Assembly (NCBI RefSeq): GCF_001552135.1
Contig: NZ_BCQP01000010.1
Location: 372,001 to 436,000 of the forward strand
DNA length: 64,000 nucleotides
Source: Actinomadura chibensis NBRC 106107
Lineage (GTDB): Bacteria > Actinomycetota > Actinomycetes > Streptosporangiales > Streptosporangiaceae
Direction: 5' to 3'
Shown: piece by piece, positions 49,784-58,901 of the stretch
Layout of the letters: every line of letters starts with the position of its first letter
Numbering within the stretch: position 1 is the stretch's first letter
Position numbers and translations under genes: made by a program
Notes under the pieces: model-generated
Told to the model about the DNA's origin: nothing
The model's input: the letters and a program-made list of their open reading frames with translations, nothing else
Databases searched by the model: none

Positions 49784-50352
49784 CCCCACGGGACGTCCAT
49801 GCCTCTGAAGGCTCCACGGGGTCGCCATGCCGACCCGCGGTACTAGCGATTCGCTATGGCCGTCTCGCTCAAGTGCTTCGTCCCTGGCTCAAACGGTCAC
49901 CCGGCACGAGCCCGCACTTGGCTCTAGGCGAAGAGCGAGAAGATCACTGCACTGACCAGGTACCTCGCGTTGACCGTCGGGAACAGTCACACACACGGAG
50001 CACTTCTCTCCTCCCGGCGAGTCGACGATCGGGGTGGAGGTCCCCAACACCGACAGTGTGGGATGAGACTCCGCGGCGTCCCGGAGTCGCGGCGCTCCCC
50101 GCCGCGCCCGATGAGCCCTGGGTGATGCGCGCCACCTCCCACGAGGTCCAAGGGATCCTTGCGGAGGGTCACCGAGGGCGGGGGCTTATCGGCGGCATCG
50201 CAGGGCGCACGGTAGTGAAACGTTCTTGGAATCCCACAGACAGCACTGGGTGGCTTGTACTTTCCCGGTGCGGAACGAGGGGCTGCGTGCGCTGCCCAAA
50301 GCCCGCAAGGCCATGGGACCGTAGACCCGTGCGTGATGCAAGCCACACGTCA
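49784..50352. other. Gene-poor 569-bp start of an atypical island
   Basis: No gene was recognised. Open frames exist on both strands but lack family features or codon bias. Composition drops visibly from the neighbouring coding level. A small dyad TAGCG/CGCTA lies at 49844-49856. Confidence 0.4.
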
Positions 50353-50571
50353 ATGGGCGACGATCCGGATACGCCTCAACCGGGGGAAGACACCTCTGCG
50401 GGGTCGGAGCCGATCGTCTCCAACCGATGCCGCGACAACCAGCACAAGATGTGTCGCGGGCGCGTCTACGTGTTCCCGCCCGTGGACGGCCGAAGCCTGC
50501 TGGTCTGCGAATGCCGCGTCTGCAGCCATCCCGAGCACTGGCGCGGCCGTCCGCAACGGCGCCAACCTTGA
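50353..50571 (+). CDS. Small cysteine-rich protein, possible zinc binder
   Basis: A 72-residue protein, not recognised by name. It has an acidic lead (MGDDPDTPQPGEDTSAGSEP) and then a compact Cys cluster: CRDNQHKMCRGRVYVFPPVDGRSLLVCECRVCSHPEH. The pattern C-x7-C, C-x-C-x2-C with two His suggests one or two zinc sites. Similar short proteins with a CECxCH end occur in actinomycetes near phage-like or island genes. A strong terminator follows 37 bp after the stop, which supports a real transcription unit. Confidence 0.6.
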   Translation: MGDDPDTPQPGEDTSAGSEPIVSNRCRDNQHKMCRGRVYVFPPVDGRSLLVCECRVCSHPEHWRGRPQRRQP

Positions 50572-50607
50572 CCTGCACAATGCCGCATCGCTCGGCCCCT
50601 CGGTCTT

Positions 50608-50648
50608 GGTGCTCCGGCGAGTTCCCTGCCGAGCCTCGCCGGAGCACC
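50608..50648 (+). terminator. Terminator after the small Cys-rich gene
   Basis: GGTGCTCCGGCGA (50608-50620) pairs perfectly over 13 bp with TCGCCGGAGCACC (50636-50648); the loop is 15 nt. Confidence 0.65.
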
Positions 50649-50781
50649 ACCCTTAGCATTTGCGCCCTTCTCTGGTAATGGGGAAGGGCCGGATCTATCA
50701 GGGCGGGACCCACCCGAGGGAGTCCAGCCCCTCTATCATCGTGCCTGCCGCCCAACCCGGAGCAGTGGGCGACAGCACCGC

Positions 50782-51567
50782 CTACGGCGCCGGTGCGGGC
50801 GTCGTCTCCGCGCAGAGCTTGACGCCCGGTGGCGGCTTCGGCCCCCTCTTGTACTCGAGCGATGTGAAGATGTCGGGAATCCAACTGCCCGTCGGAAGCT
50901 GGTCCCAGACGCTCACCGCGAAGTCCGGTCGGCCCTGGCCAGGCATCGACACAGGCTCGCCGTCCCGGATCTGGCAGACGACCTCGACCATGTCGCCTTC
51001 ACGGTAGATCGGCCGGAATCTGGCGGGTTTGCTGCTCATGCTGGGATGCTGGTAGGCGTACGTGGCGCCCTTCTCCGTGTGGACGATCGAGGCCGACACC
51101 CTGCTGCGCGTGGGGCTCTCGCCTCCACGGCTGACGATCGCCGAACAGGCGACGGGGCCTGCTGTCCCCATGGCTCCGACGACGGAGCCGGCGAAACCGA
51201 TATAGGCGGCGACCACCGCAGTGTTATGAGCGCGGTCGCCCGTCCTGAACAGCAGCCAATTCCGCCAACGCCGACGTCGACCGGGTGTGGCGGGGTGGCC
51301 GGTGCGCGTCTCGGCTGCGGACTCCTTGTCGGGAGCCGGTGCGGCAAGCTCACCCGGGTCGGGTGCGCTCTGAGGGCGCGTGCCGGTGTGCGGGGTCGCG
51401 GGGGCGGAGGTTGCGCCCTGCGGCTGGTCGGGTGGGTCGGGGGACGGCACTCGACGCCGGTGTCGCCGGTTGGGGCTGGCGTTGCCGCCTCCTCGGTGGG
51501 CCCTCCTGCGCGCGCGGCCGCGTTGGCCGCCCTGGTCAGAGGGTGACTCGAATTCTTCGTGTGTCAT
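50782..51567 (-). CDS. Single-pass membrane protein with basic cytoplasmic tail and extracytoplasmic SH3-like domain
   Basis: A 261-residue protein of unknown function. Residues 1-105 are Arg/Pro/Ser-rich and disordered. One TM helix (about 115-140, TAVVAAYIGFAGSVVGAMGTAGPVACSAIV) anchors it, and about 120 residues lie outside. The segment YREGDMVEVVCQIRDGEPV...FAVSVWDQLPTGSWIPDIFTSLEY resembles the bacterial SH3-type strand pattern (turn, W-x-x-L-x-x-G-x-W-x-x-D) seen in actinobacterial secreted proteins. ATG 51567 is used. It reads toward the Cys-rich gene's terminator. Confidence 0.66.
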   Translation of the reverse strand: MTHEEFESPSDQGGQRGRARRRAHRGGGNASPNRRHRRRVPSPDPPDQPQGATSAPATPHTGTRPQSAPDPGELAAPAPDKESAAETRTGHPATPGRRRRWRNWLLFRTGDRAHNTAVVAAYIGFAGSVVGAMGTAGPVACSAIVSRGGESPTRSRVSASIVHTEKGATYAYQHPSMSSKPARFRPIYREGDMVEVVCQIRDGEPVSMPGQGRPDFAVSVWDQLPTGSWIPDIFTSLEYKRGPKPPPGVKLCAETTPAPAP

Positions 51568-53033
51568 CGAAAAGTTCCGGTTGAAAATTGTTTCACGGAA
51601 GTCTCTCGGGTTGGAGATCGGAAGGGGCCCTCATCTGACCGATTTCGGGGGTGATCCTCCGAACGATCATTTGGGCCCATTCGACTCGTCGCGGCGCACG
51701 ACGACCGAGGAGAATAGCGCTTGACCTGCTCCCGCAGCCCAGGGGCCGTGCGTCGCCGGGGGATCCGCCGCCAGGGCGGGCGAAGGGGGCTGGGGCCGTT
51801 GCGCGTCAGTCCTTCCGTGCATCGCCGCGTTTGCGTGCCTACGAGAGTCCCGCTATACCCGCAGATCCTAACGGCCGTCTCGGAGGGGCCGTAGCAGCGC
51901 CTCCGCTCATCTGGCCAACGGATGCCTTGAGCCGATGGTTCGCGGCCGGTAACTAGGCAATTCTCGCCGTATAGCTCCTAGTACCCGAGGCTCACTCCAG
52001 AACATTGCAGGAACATGTTCTAGAATCCTATTCATTCAATGAATGATCGCCTCTGATCTGCGAAAATGCGCAGACATGAACTAAACCGGTGTACTGTCTG
52101 CTTCAAAGGACGCGGAGGCGGACCGTATCTCACGGGCTAGGCGCGAGACATGGAACACCACCCCACCCGATGCTTGACAATATTTCGTGACATGCCACGC
52201 CCCGCCACGGACGAGACGCCCCGGAGAGGTACGTCGCGTGTCGGCGCGGTCGCCCGGCAGGCTCGGAGGCTCGCCGTGGACCCCGGCCGCCGGACGGTTC
52301 GTGGAAGTGCACCCAGGTGACACCGTCGAAGATTCCCTTCGCGCGAGGGAACTTGCCATGCATGGAACGTTCGATACGCCACCTTCGAGGCCCACTGCCG
52401 CCGCGCCAAGACGCACCTGTTTCACCGACCCGGTCAGGGGGTGGAGTCAGCGTCTTCGGCGGAGTTTCGGTCCGAGGATCCCGACAGCGGGGGGCGGAGG
52501 GCTACCGGTAGGGCTGTTGTCAACACACGTCCATGCGGTAGCAATCCGCGCCGCCATCAAGGAGGTGCACTATCGGGAGGGATCGACGTTTCCCGCACCG
52601 GCTCTCGAACGTGCAGCGGCTTGCGGATCAGAGCTCGACTCGATAACGGCCCGCCCGAAACCCAGGTCGCAGGTTGGCCGAGCATGGTCAGATGACCGAC
52701 GAAACCGGAAAGACAAGGAGGTCTTACTCAGAAGGCCACATCGCAAAAAAATTCCGGAACTTTTCGTCGCAGTCAGGTCGGATTGGCCCGTTATGCTGGC
52801 TGACGGACCGCCACAAACGTCTCATTAGACTGGAAACCGCTCATGAAGACATGAAGCGCGCGAGGCCCACGAAGCCCCCAATCCGCTTACCGCTTGGCTG
52901 CGAATTCATTCCGGCAAAGGGCTCGCCAGCGGCGCCGTGTGCCCGCACTCTTGTACGGAAGTCACGTTCCGCCTTGCATTCGGAACGCACCGCAACCACA
53001 CATGTCGTCCCTTCCCGCTTGATCGGAACACCA
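51568..53033. other. 1.47-kb gene-poor, less GC-rich segment
   Basis: Several short overlapping frames exist on both strands, none with family features, codon bias or a good start. The spot 52011-52080 is unusually AT-rich, with GAACATGTTC (52011-52020), ATTCATTCAATGAAT (52030-52044, an exact odd palindrome) and TCTGCG/CGCAGA (52057-52074) close together, which looks like a promoter/operator zone with no obvious gene. It may be decayed mobile DNA. Confidence 0.45.
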
Positions 53034-53699
53034 ATGCCCTCATCGGTGCCTGACACCCATCCCGGACCTGCTGCTGAAGACCCGCCACCGCTGCCGGCCC
53101 GGGATCGTGCCTTCCTCACCATGCACTCGGTCATCCTTACCACTGCCGTACTCGGCTACGTCCTCAGCGGAGTCATCACCGGCTCCTGGGAACCCAGCCC
53201 TTGGCCGGCCGGGTTCATGGCTGTATACCTCTCCGGGTTCGCCGCCCTCACCGGCTACGCGGTGTGGCGGGGGGTGACGGGACGAGCCAAGATCGACACC
53301 GAGTCGCTGGGCGCGATCAAAAGCAACTGCCTGCAGGAAGCAGCCAACCGTCCTGGGCCGGCCGCAGCCGTGGCGATGCGTCCGGTCCTTCCCCATCCAC
53401 TCACGAGTTGGCTGTACACCACCGTCACGGCTGAACGCCTCGGACCCGCCGCCGCAGGCACGGTCGACGTCTCCCTGCGGGAGACACCCGGCTGGGCGCT
53501 CACACGCCGCACCGCGTGGAACCGCGGCCTCGTCCTCGCCGGGCACCCGGACACTCACCCGGACGCGGCGCCCAGCACCCACCTGGGGACGATGGAAGAC
53601 CCTGCCGCGTCGCATCGGCCATTGAGAGAGCACGGCCCCTGCCGGGCAACGCATGTCCACACCGTCGCCATCGCCTGCAACCGCTCCCCCAGCAGCTGA
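53034..53699 (+). CDS. Two-TM membrane protein of unknown function
   Basis: A 221-residue protein from ATG 53034; the frame is open upstream to 52674, but that part lacks coding character. Two hydrophobic helices, SVILTTAVLGYVLSGVITG (about 31-49) and FMAVYLSGFAALTGYAVWRGVTG (about 62-84), are separated by a short loop. The remaining 135 residues look soluble and poorly ordered (GPAAAVAMRPVLPHPL, GTVDVSLRETPGWALTRR). It is followed by a strong terminator. No family was recognised. Confidence 0.5.
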   Translation: MPSSVPDTHPGPAAEDPPPLPARDRAFLTMHSVILTTAVLGYVLSGVITGSWEPSPWPAGFMAVYLSGFAALTGYAVWRGVTGRAKIDTESLGAIKSNCLQEAANRPGPAAAVAMRPVLPHPLTSWLYTTVTAERLGPAAAGTVDVSLRETPGWALTRRTAWNRGLVLAGHPDTHPDAAPSTHLGTMEDPAASHRPLREHGPCRATHVHTVAIACNRSPSS

Positions 53700-53716
53700 C
53701 CCCTGAAACACCGCTA

Positions 53717-53763
53717 GGGGGTGCGGGTCACCCCCGGACTACTCATGTCGGCCCCGCACCCCC
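53717..53763 (+). terminator. Terminator after the two-TM protein gene
   Basis: GGGGGTGCGGG (53717-53727) pairs perfectly with CCCGCACCCCC (53753-53763) around a 25-nt loop. Confidence 0.55.
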
Positions 53764-54162
53764 AGTCGCATCTCCCACGCACGTGGGGCGGGTCAGCTCA
53801 GGAGCTGATCGCCAGCCTCGGATTCAACTCCCCGCCGCGTCATGTAGACGATCCCGGCGTCCGCGGGAGCCCGGCAGCGAGAACGGCATTCCTCTGTGCA
53901 GCAGGTCAGAGCCCTCCAAAGAAGCAGGTCGTCCCAGAGGCAGCCAACATCTCGCCGTTGCCTCGGAACAGACCCGGCCGCCGTACGTGCCCGCTCCGGG
54001 ACACGCATACGTCCCTCGGCTCGACCAGACCGTCCCTCGCCTTGCGAAACCCAGTGACCAAGCATCACGATCTTTACGGGCGCCGCCGTAGACGCCGGGG
54101 CACGTCATACCTCCCCCTATCGCAGATTTCGGCAAGGTAAGTCCGTGCACCGACCAATGGGT
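53764..54162. other. Island segment without a recognised gene
   Basis: Frames on both strands are short and without family features. One minus-strand frame ending at 53793 has some coding look but no identifiable domain. Confidence 0.35.
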
Positions 54163-54189
54163 GTCCACACCGGTGTGCAGTGTGTGGAC
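54163..54189. promoter_or_regulatory. Nested inverted repeats upstream of the island regulator-like gene
   Basis: CACACCGGTGTG (54166-54177) is a perfect palindrome, and GTCCACAC (54163-54170) with GTGTGGAC (54182-54189) forms an outer dyad. The cluster ends 44 bp before the start codon at 54234. Autoregulation is inferred. Confidence 0.5.
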
Positions 54190-54233
54190 CTGGTGTATCG
54201 GCAGATCAGTTACGCCGGAACTGGAGTAGGTCA

Positions 54234-55256
54234 ATGAGCAACAACGCCCGTGCTCGCAGGCTGCTGACGCTGCTTCAGGCACTCGGAGGGAGCGACGGCC
54301 GGGGTGATATGCCTGTCAAGGACACTGCCCTCCGTCAAGCGATCGACGCTTACGCTGCCGAGCTCGCCAAACCGACCATCGACGTCCTGCGAGAAGCCGT
54401 GGACCCCGTGGACCGGCTCCTCAGGGCCGTGGGCCTGATCCGGCTTGTGTCCCCGGAGATCACGGACCGGACCGCCCGCCGCAACGTTGCGCTCGCGATC
54501 GCCTGCAAACCGACCGACGAGGGTGGTGACGGCATGAAGAAGACCCGTGCCGCGCGCCGCGTAGCGCTTACTCGTGGGTTCGTGCATCGTGAGGCCTGCG
54601 GGCACACGGCGTTGACAACCTCCCAAGACGTCGACGCGGTCCGCGCGGAGTTCGCCCGTCAGTTCGGCAAGGCCACCCCGATCCAGGTCGCGCAGATCGA
54701 GGAAGCGCACATCCGCGTGCTCCGGGCCCTCAAGGACGGCGCTGTCGACGTCCGCACCCAGACCATCCGCGAGCTCGCTCAAATCACTGCCCCCGGACCA
54801 ACCGGGCCTAGGCAGGCCTATCCACCCAGCACGATCGCGGCGCTGACCGGGATGGAGACGTCCCAGGTGAGCTACGACCTGTACACCGCTGGCAGCGGGT
54901 CCCGGCAGCGTCGCTACGGCAGCAGCGACACCATCACCACAGCACAGGCGAAAGCGCTACGCGGTGTCGCCGACGACGGCCGTATGCGCAACCACGGCCC
55001 CGGCCGGGTGCATTTGAACACGCTGCTCGCGCTCGTCCGCGCCGGCCTGGCCGAGCAGGTCGAGATCAACCCCGCCTTCGTGCCCATCCCGGGCCGACCG
55101 GGCGAGACCCGAACTATAACCGAGTACGTCATGGTCCTCACCGAGCGGGGCCAGGCCTTCCGCAAGCAACTGCAGGCCGAGGCGGCTCGACCGCGCCACC
55201 CCACGCGACTCGCGCTCACCCCCGCAGTCAGCCCGGCCAGCGCACCCGCCGGGTAG
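54234..55256 (+). CDS. Unrecognised protein, possibly winged-helix DNA-binding
   Basis: A 340-residue protein of unknown family. The N-terminal part (about 1-115) is helical and basic (RARRLLTLLQALGG, KKTRAARRVALTRGF). The C-terminal half contains ATPIQVAQIEEAHIRVLRALKDGAVDVRTQTIRELA, a winged-helix-like YPPSTIAALTGMETSQVSYDLYTAG, and HLNTLLALVRAGLAEQVEINPAF...TEYVMVLTERGQAFRKQL, reminiscent of a wing and dimer helix. A cluster of palindromes just upstream supports a regulator. ATG 54234 follows GGAGTAGGTCA. A 20-bp terminator stem follows. A replication or partition role cannot be excluded. Confidence 0.6.
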   Translation: MSNNARARRLLTLLQALGGSDGRGDMPVKDTALRQAIDAYAAELAKPTIDVLREAVDPVDRLLRAVGLIRLVSPEITDRTARRNVALAIACKPTDEGGDGMKKTRAARRVALTRGFVHREACGHTALTTSQDVDAVRAEFARQFGKATPIQVAQIEEAHIRVLRALKDGAVDVRTQTIRELAQITAPGPTGPRQAYPPSTIAALTGMETSQVSYDLYTAGSGSRQRRYGSSDTITTAQAKALRGVADDGRMRNHGPGRVHLNTLLALVRAGLAEQVEINPAFVPIPGRPGETRTITEYVMVLTERGQAFRKQLQAEAARPRHPTRLALTPAVSPASAPAG

Positions 55257-55348
55257 ACGCCTCGCGACCGCCGACGCTCCCCAAGGGATGGTCCACAGCG
55301 GATGAAAGAAACGGATCTGCGCGGTCGCGTCTTCGGCCGTCCCACTGC

Positions 55349-55405
55349 GCGAACGGCGGACGGCCCGGCGGTCCCCGTCGGGGCCCCGGGCCGTCCGCCG
55401 TTCGC
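55349..55405. terminator. Very strong bidirectional terminator
   Basis: GCGAACGGCGGACGGCCCGG (55349-55368) is the exact complement of the segment 55386-55405: a 20-bp perfect stem with a 17-nt loop, between the island gene and the convergent doxX gene. It marks the island's right edge. Confidence 0.8.
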
Positions 55406-55417
55406 GGTCGGGGGCGG

Positions 55418-55852
55418 TCAGCGCTTCAGGGAGCGCAGCAGGGCGCGGGACTCGGCGCGCCGGTCCCACGCGATCGCCGCGAACACCGCCGCGTACGCGG
55501 CGGGCAGCAGCGCCCACGCCGGCTCCAGCACCAGGACCTGGGTGAGGACGGCCCCGCCCATCAGCCCGATCAGGCTCGCCGCGGCCAGCCCCGCCAGCCT
55601 CGGCACCACCAGCCCGATCGCGCCCGCCGCCTCGACCGCGCCGGTCACGTACCGGAACCACTGGCCCCAGCCGATCTCGTCGAACGTCGTCACCGCGTCG
55701 GCCTGCCCGGCGAACTTCGGCAGCGCCGAGGCGAAGAACAGGAACGCGGCCAGCAGGATCTGCGCGCCCCACAGCACCTTGCGCAGCACGCGCCGCTCCC
55801 CGGCGGCGCTGTCGCGGACGGTGTGCAGGGTGCTCGCGGTGTGGGCGGTCAT
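55418..55852 (-). CDS. DoxX-family membrane protein
   Basis: A 144-residue membrane protein with four TM helices (about 25-140). It shows LWGAQILLAAFLFFASALPKFAGQADAVTTFDEIGWGQWFRYVTGAVEAAGAIGLVVPRLAGLAAASLIGLMGGAVLTQVLVL, the DoxX/DUF4281-like pattern with the conserved KF and GxxE positions. Family members act in thiosulfate:quinone oxidation or redox homeostasis; most actinobacterial copies are uncharacterised. ATG 55852 has GGAAGGACC upstream. Confidence 0.85.
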   Translation of the reverse strand: MTAHTASTLHTVRDSAAGERRVLRKVLWGAQILLAAFLFFASALPKFAGQADAVTTFDEIGWGQWFRYVTGAVEAAGAIGLVVPRLAGLAAASLIGLMGGAVLTQVLVLEPAWALLPAAYAAVFAAIAWDRRAESRALLRSLKR

Positions 55853-55978
55853 GGCGGTGGTCCTTCCGTGCGGGTGTCTCATCGGGCTTTCACTGACGCG
55901 TCGCACGGCCCGCGCCCGGATCGACATCCCCGCGGATTTTTCTCCGAAGTTTTTTCCGCAGGGCCGTCGAGGGGCCGG

Positions 55979-57340
55979 TCACCAGGGGGAAAGGACCAGT
56001 GCCTGGACGGCCAGCGCGGTCGCCGCCTGCGCCGCCAGCCACGCCCGCCGCCCGCGCCGGGGCGGGGCCGCGACGAGCGCCCACGCGGCGAACGGCAGCC
56101 AGATCCGCTCGACCTCGCCCTTGGTGACGCCGGACGCGTCCAGGACGAGCACCCCCAGCAGCGCCGCCCCCGCCAGCGCGCCGGGGCCCGGGGGCGCCGT
56201 GCGGGCGCGGGCGGCGCGCCACACCGCCGCCGCCGTCCGGGGCAGCGCGTGCGCGACCGCCGGGCCCGTGAGCAGCCCCAGCACCGCGAGGTTCCCGAAC
56301 GCGAAGTAGGTGTAGGAGCGCTGCGCCGACCCGCGGCTGACCAGGTAGGTCTCCAGGGTCGCGCGGACGCCGTCCGGCCACCAGAACCCGAGCGCCGTGA
56401 ACGCCGCCGGGACCACCGCCAGCCCGAGCGCCGCCGCGACCGCCGCCCGCGCCGGGGGACGCCGCGCCAACACCACCGCCGCCGGGACCGCGAACAGCGG
56501 CAGCAGCCCGTAGCTCAGGTACGGCAGGCACCCCAGCAGCAGCCCGCCCGCCGCCGCGGGAACGACCGGGCGCGCCGACCGCGCCGACACCGCCAGCAGG
56601 GCGGTGCCCCAGGCGGCCACGGCGAGGAAGAACGCGTCCATCGACGTCGCGACCCACACCGCCGAAGGGGCCAGGGCGAGGAACGGCACCGCCGCCCGCG
56701 CCGCTCCCTCGCCCGCCGCGCACCGCACCGCGACCGCGATCGCCGCCACCGCCGACGTGCCCGCCGCGACGATCAGCGCCGCCGCCCAGCCGGTCCCGCC
56801 GAGCCCGGCGCGCTCCAGCGCCCACAGCGCCAGCGTCGGCAGGGGCGGGTGCCCCCGCACGTGCGTGGTGTAGCCGCCGAGCCGGTCGGTGAACGTCGCG
56901 ATCCACTCCAGCGGGTCCGGGCGGACCTGCGCCAGGCCCGCCGGGTACTCGGTCGGCGCGTCCAGGGGGCGGGCGAGGGCGGCCGGGCCGTCGGCGGCGG
57001 CGAGCGCGACCGTCCACGCCGCGCTCGCCGCCCACGCGGCCGGGAGCAGCGCCCGCCACGGCAGCCGCGCCGCCAGCGCCGGGAGCGCGGCGACCAGCGC
57101 GGCGGCGACCGCGGCGGCGGGCAGCACCGGCCAGGTGAGGGGGCGTCCGCGCGGGCGGGCGTGCAGCGGGGGCAGCGCGTCCTCGGTGGCCAGCCCGGCG
57201 CGCCGCAGTTGCCAGCCGACGGCGAACGCGGCCGCGATCCCCGCCGCCCACACCGCCACCGCGACCCACCCGGCCCGGCCCGCCCGCCGCGCGTCCCCCT
57301 CCCCTCCGGCGGCCGCGCGCCGGACCGGGGTGAGCGTCAT
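55979..57340 (-). CDS. Polytopic membrane glycosyltransferase-like protein, last gene of the operon
   Basis: A 453-residue protein with about 11-13 TM helices and an early periplasmic loop (TEYPAGLAQVRPDPLEWIATFTDRLGGYTTHVRGHPPLPTLALWALE) carrying acidic residues and HPP. This matches GT-C fold mannosyl- or arabinosyl-type transferases that use polyprenyl-phosphate sugars. A late YTYFAFGNLAVLG...KGEVERIWLPFAAWAL has the ER.W.PF pattern of such enzymes. ATG 57340 overlaps the preceding stop by 4 nt. Acceptor and donor are unknown; context suggests an envelope glycan or glycoprotein. Confidence 0.78.
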   Translation of the reverse strand: MTLTPVRRAAAGGEGDARRAGRAGWVAVAVWAAGIAAAFAVGWQLRRAGLATEDALPPLHARPRGRPLTWPVLPAAAVAAALVAALPALAARLPWRALLPAAWAASAAWTVALAAADGPAALARPLDAPTEYPAGLAQVRPDPLEWIATFTDRLGGYTTHVRGHPPLPTLALWALERAGLGGTGWAAALIVAAGTSAVAAIAVAVRCAAGEGAARAAVPFLALAPSAVWVATSMDAFFLAVAAWGTALLAVSARSARPVVPAAAGGLLLGCLPYLSYGLLPLFAVPAAVVLARRPPARAAVAAALGLAVVPAAFTALGFWWPDGVRATLETYLVSRGSAQRSYTYFAFGNLAVLGLLTGPAVAHALPRTAAAVWRAARARTAPPGPGALAGAALLGVLVLDASGVTKGEVERIWLPFAAWALVAAPPRRGRRAWLAAQAATALAVQALVLSPW

Positions 57341-57765
57341 CGCGCCCGCCTCCTCCGCCGCGCGACCGCGCGGACCGCGACCGACGCGGCGGCCGCCGCC
57401 GCCACGAACGCGAGGACGATCGCGAGGTTGCGGTCGTAGGGCAGCGGCAGCCGGGACGGCTCGTCCGCCCGCCGCCCCCGGCCGAGGACCATCGGCAGCG
57501 CCACCACCGCCACGCAGCCCGCCGTCACCAGCGCCGCCCGCACCGCTCCCCGGTAGGCGCCCGGGACGAGCCCGGTCGCCGCCCCCGCGGCGAGCACCAG
57601 CGGGGCCAGGACCCCGTCGTGCAGCACCGCCGCCCCCGCGAACCACGTCAGCCATCCCCCCGCGCCGACGTGCGCGACGATCCCGTACACGCCCCACCCG
57701 ATCAGCGCCGTCCCGGCCGCGGCCGCCGCCGCCCTGGCCGCCGTCCCCGCCGCCGGGGCCCTCAC
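57337..57765 (-). CDS. Small polytopic membrane protein in the glyco/Mo operon
   Basis: A 142-residue membrane protein with four TM helices (AAAAAAGTALIGWGVYGIVAHVG, WLTWFAGAAVLHDGVLAPLVLAAGAATGL, ALVTAGCVAVVALPMVL, NLAIVLAFVAAAAAASVAV) and a basic C terminus. Two His and one Asp in AAVLHDGVLAPL could bind a cofactor or partner. No family was recognised. It overlaps both neighbours by 4 nt, so its expression is tied to the oxidoreductase before it and the GT-C enzyme after it. Confidence 0.7.
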   Translation of the reverse strand: MRAPAAGTAARAAAAAAGTALIGWGVYGIVAHVGAGGWLTWFAGAAVLHDGVLAPLVLAAGAATGLVPGAYRGAVRAALVTAGCVAVVALPMVLGRGRRADEPSRLPLPYDRNLAIVLAFVAAAAAASVAVRAVARRRRRAR

Positions 57766-58901
57766 GTGACCACCACCCGGTACAGCCACTTGGTCTGCAT
57801 CACGCCGGGGCGGTCCGGCGCGATCAGGCGGCAGGGGTAGCCGTGGTCCAGGTCGAGCGGCTCGCCGTTGACCTCCAGGGCGAGGAGGGTGAGCGGGTCG
57901 CGCCAGTGGTCGGGCGCGACGTCGGAGGTGCGGTAGATCCCCCAGGTCTCCAGCGACTCCACCCGCACCCGCGCGTCGGCGGGCGCCCCGGCCAGGGCCA
58001 GCAGGTCCCGGAGCCGGACGCCGCGCCAGTCCGCTTCCGCGCTCCACCCCTCCACGCACGCGATCGGCAGCCGCGCGGAGCGCTGCGGCAGGGCGCGCAG
58101 GTCGGACAGCGACAGCGCGACCTCGCGGCGGACGCGGCCGGTCACCGTCAGCCGCCACCCCGGGTCGCGGGCCGCCGCGACCACCCCCGCGAACACCGCG
58201 GACTTGTTCACCGGCAGCCGCTGCGGCCCGACGCCGGGGCGGCGCGGCGCGAGCACCGCCAGCCGCGCCAGCGGCGTGAACGTCTGCCCGACGGTCGTCG
58301 CCGCGATCAGCCCGGCCGCCCCGGCGGCGGTGAGCAGGAACCCCCGGCGGCCGACCGCGTCGCGGGGGCGGGTCATGACGGTGCGGCGCGTCCCGTCCCA
58401 CTCGTCGGCGACGTGGATCAGCAGCGCGCCGAACACGATGTAGGCGGTCCAGTAGTGCGCGGTGGTGAAGAAGAACGGGAACGCGTACCAGTACGCGATG
58501 TTCAGCACCCCGGTGACGAGCTGGAACACCGAGCCCGCGACCAGCGCGAACACCGCCGCGCGGCGTGCCGCGTGCGCCGCCGACCGGATCGGCGGCCACT
58601 GCCACAGCCGCGGGTAGACCGTCCACAGCTTGGCCAGCAGCAGCGGCACCGTCGCCAGCCCGCCGATGACGTGGACGCCCTGGGTGACCCGGTACAGGTT
58701 CACCGGGCGCGACGGCCACGCCATCCACCCCTGCGGGTGCTGCATGAAATGCGACACCAGCCCGGTCGCGAACGCCGAGGTGAAGCTGATCCCGAGCGCG
58801 ATCCCCAGCCACGCCGCGATCCGCTCGTCGTGCAGGGGGCTGGTGAACCGTCCCGCCACCGTCCGCGGGTCGGCGGGCCCGAGCCGGCCCGGCCCGTTCA
58901 C
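57762..58901 (-). CDS. Membrane molybdopterin oxidoreductase: cytochrome b-like helices fused to a sulfite-oxidase-type domain
   Basis: A 379-residue fusion. Residues 30-170 form four TM helices with paired His (51, 78, 149, 163) of the cytochrome b561/ferric-reductase type. A twin-arginine-like GRRGFLLTAAGAAGLIAAT (about 184-202) gives a fifth helix and puts the rest outside. Residues 225-379 are the oxidoreductase molybdopterin domain (SUOX fold) with the molybdenum-ligand Cys282 in LPIACVEGWSAEADWRG and the closing RPGVMQTKWLYRVVV. Its electron partner would be the quinone pool. The substrate is unknown. It overlaps its neighbours by 4 nt and is the odd member in a glycan operon. Confidence 0.87.
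   Translation of the reverse strand: MNGPGRLGPADPRTVAGRFTSPLHDERIAAWLGIALGISFTSAFATGLVSHFMQHPQGWMAWPSRPVNLYRVTQGVHVIGGLATVPLLLAKLWTVYPRLWQWPPIRSAAHAARRAAVFALVAGSVFQLVTGVLNIAYWYAFPFFFTTAHYWTAYIVFGALLIHVADEWDGTRRTVMTRPRDAVGRRGFLLTAAGAAGLIAATTVGQTFTPLARLAVLAPRRPGVGPQRLPVNKSAVFAGVVAAARDPGWRLTVTGRVRREVALSLSDLRALPQRSARLPIACVEGWSAEADWRGVRLRDLLALAGAPADARVRVESLETWGIYRTSDVAPDHWRDPLTLLALEVNGEPLDLDHGYPCRLIAPDRPGVMQTKWLYRVVVT

Noticed and set aside
49800..50350. A tRNA gene as integration site at the island's left edge
   Set aside because: I could not find a cloverleaf with a T-loop GTTCRA core and acceptor pairing.
52011..52020. GAACATGTTC as an actinobacterial SOS (LexA) box
   Set aside because: The two half-sites are 2 bp apart; known boxes have 4 bp between GAAC and GTTC. 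No repair gene follows.
55418..55852. doxX as part of the seven-gene operon
   Set aside because: A 126-bp gap separates it from the GT-C stop, and it has its own ribosome site and no overlap.
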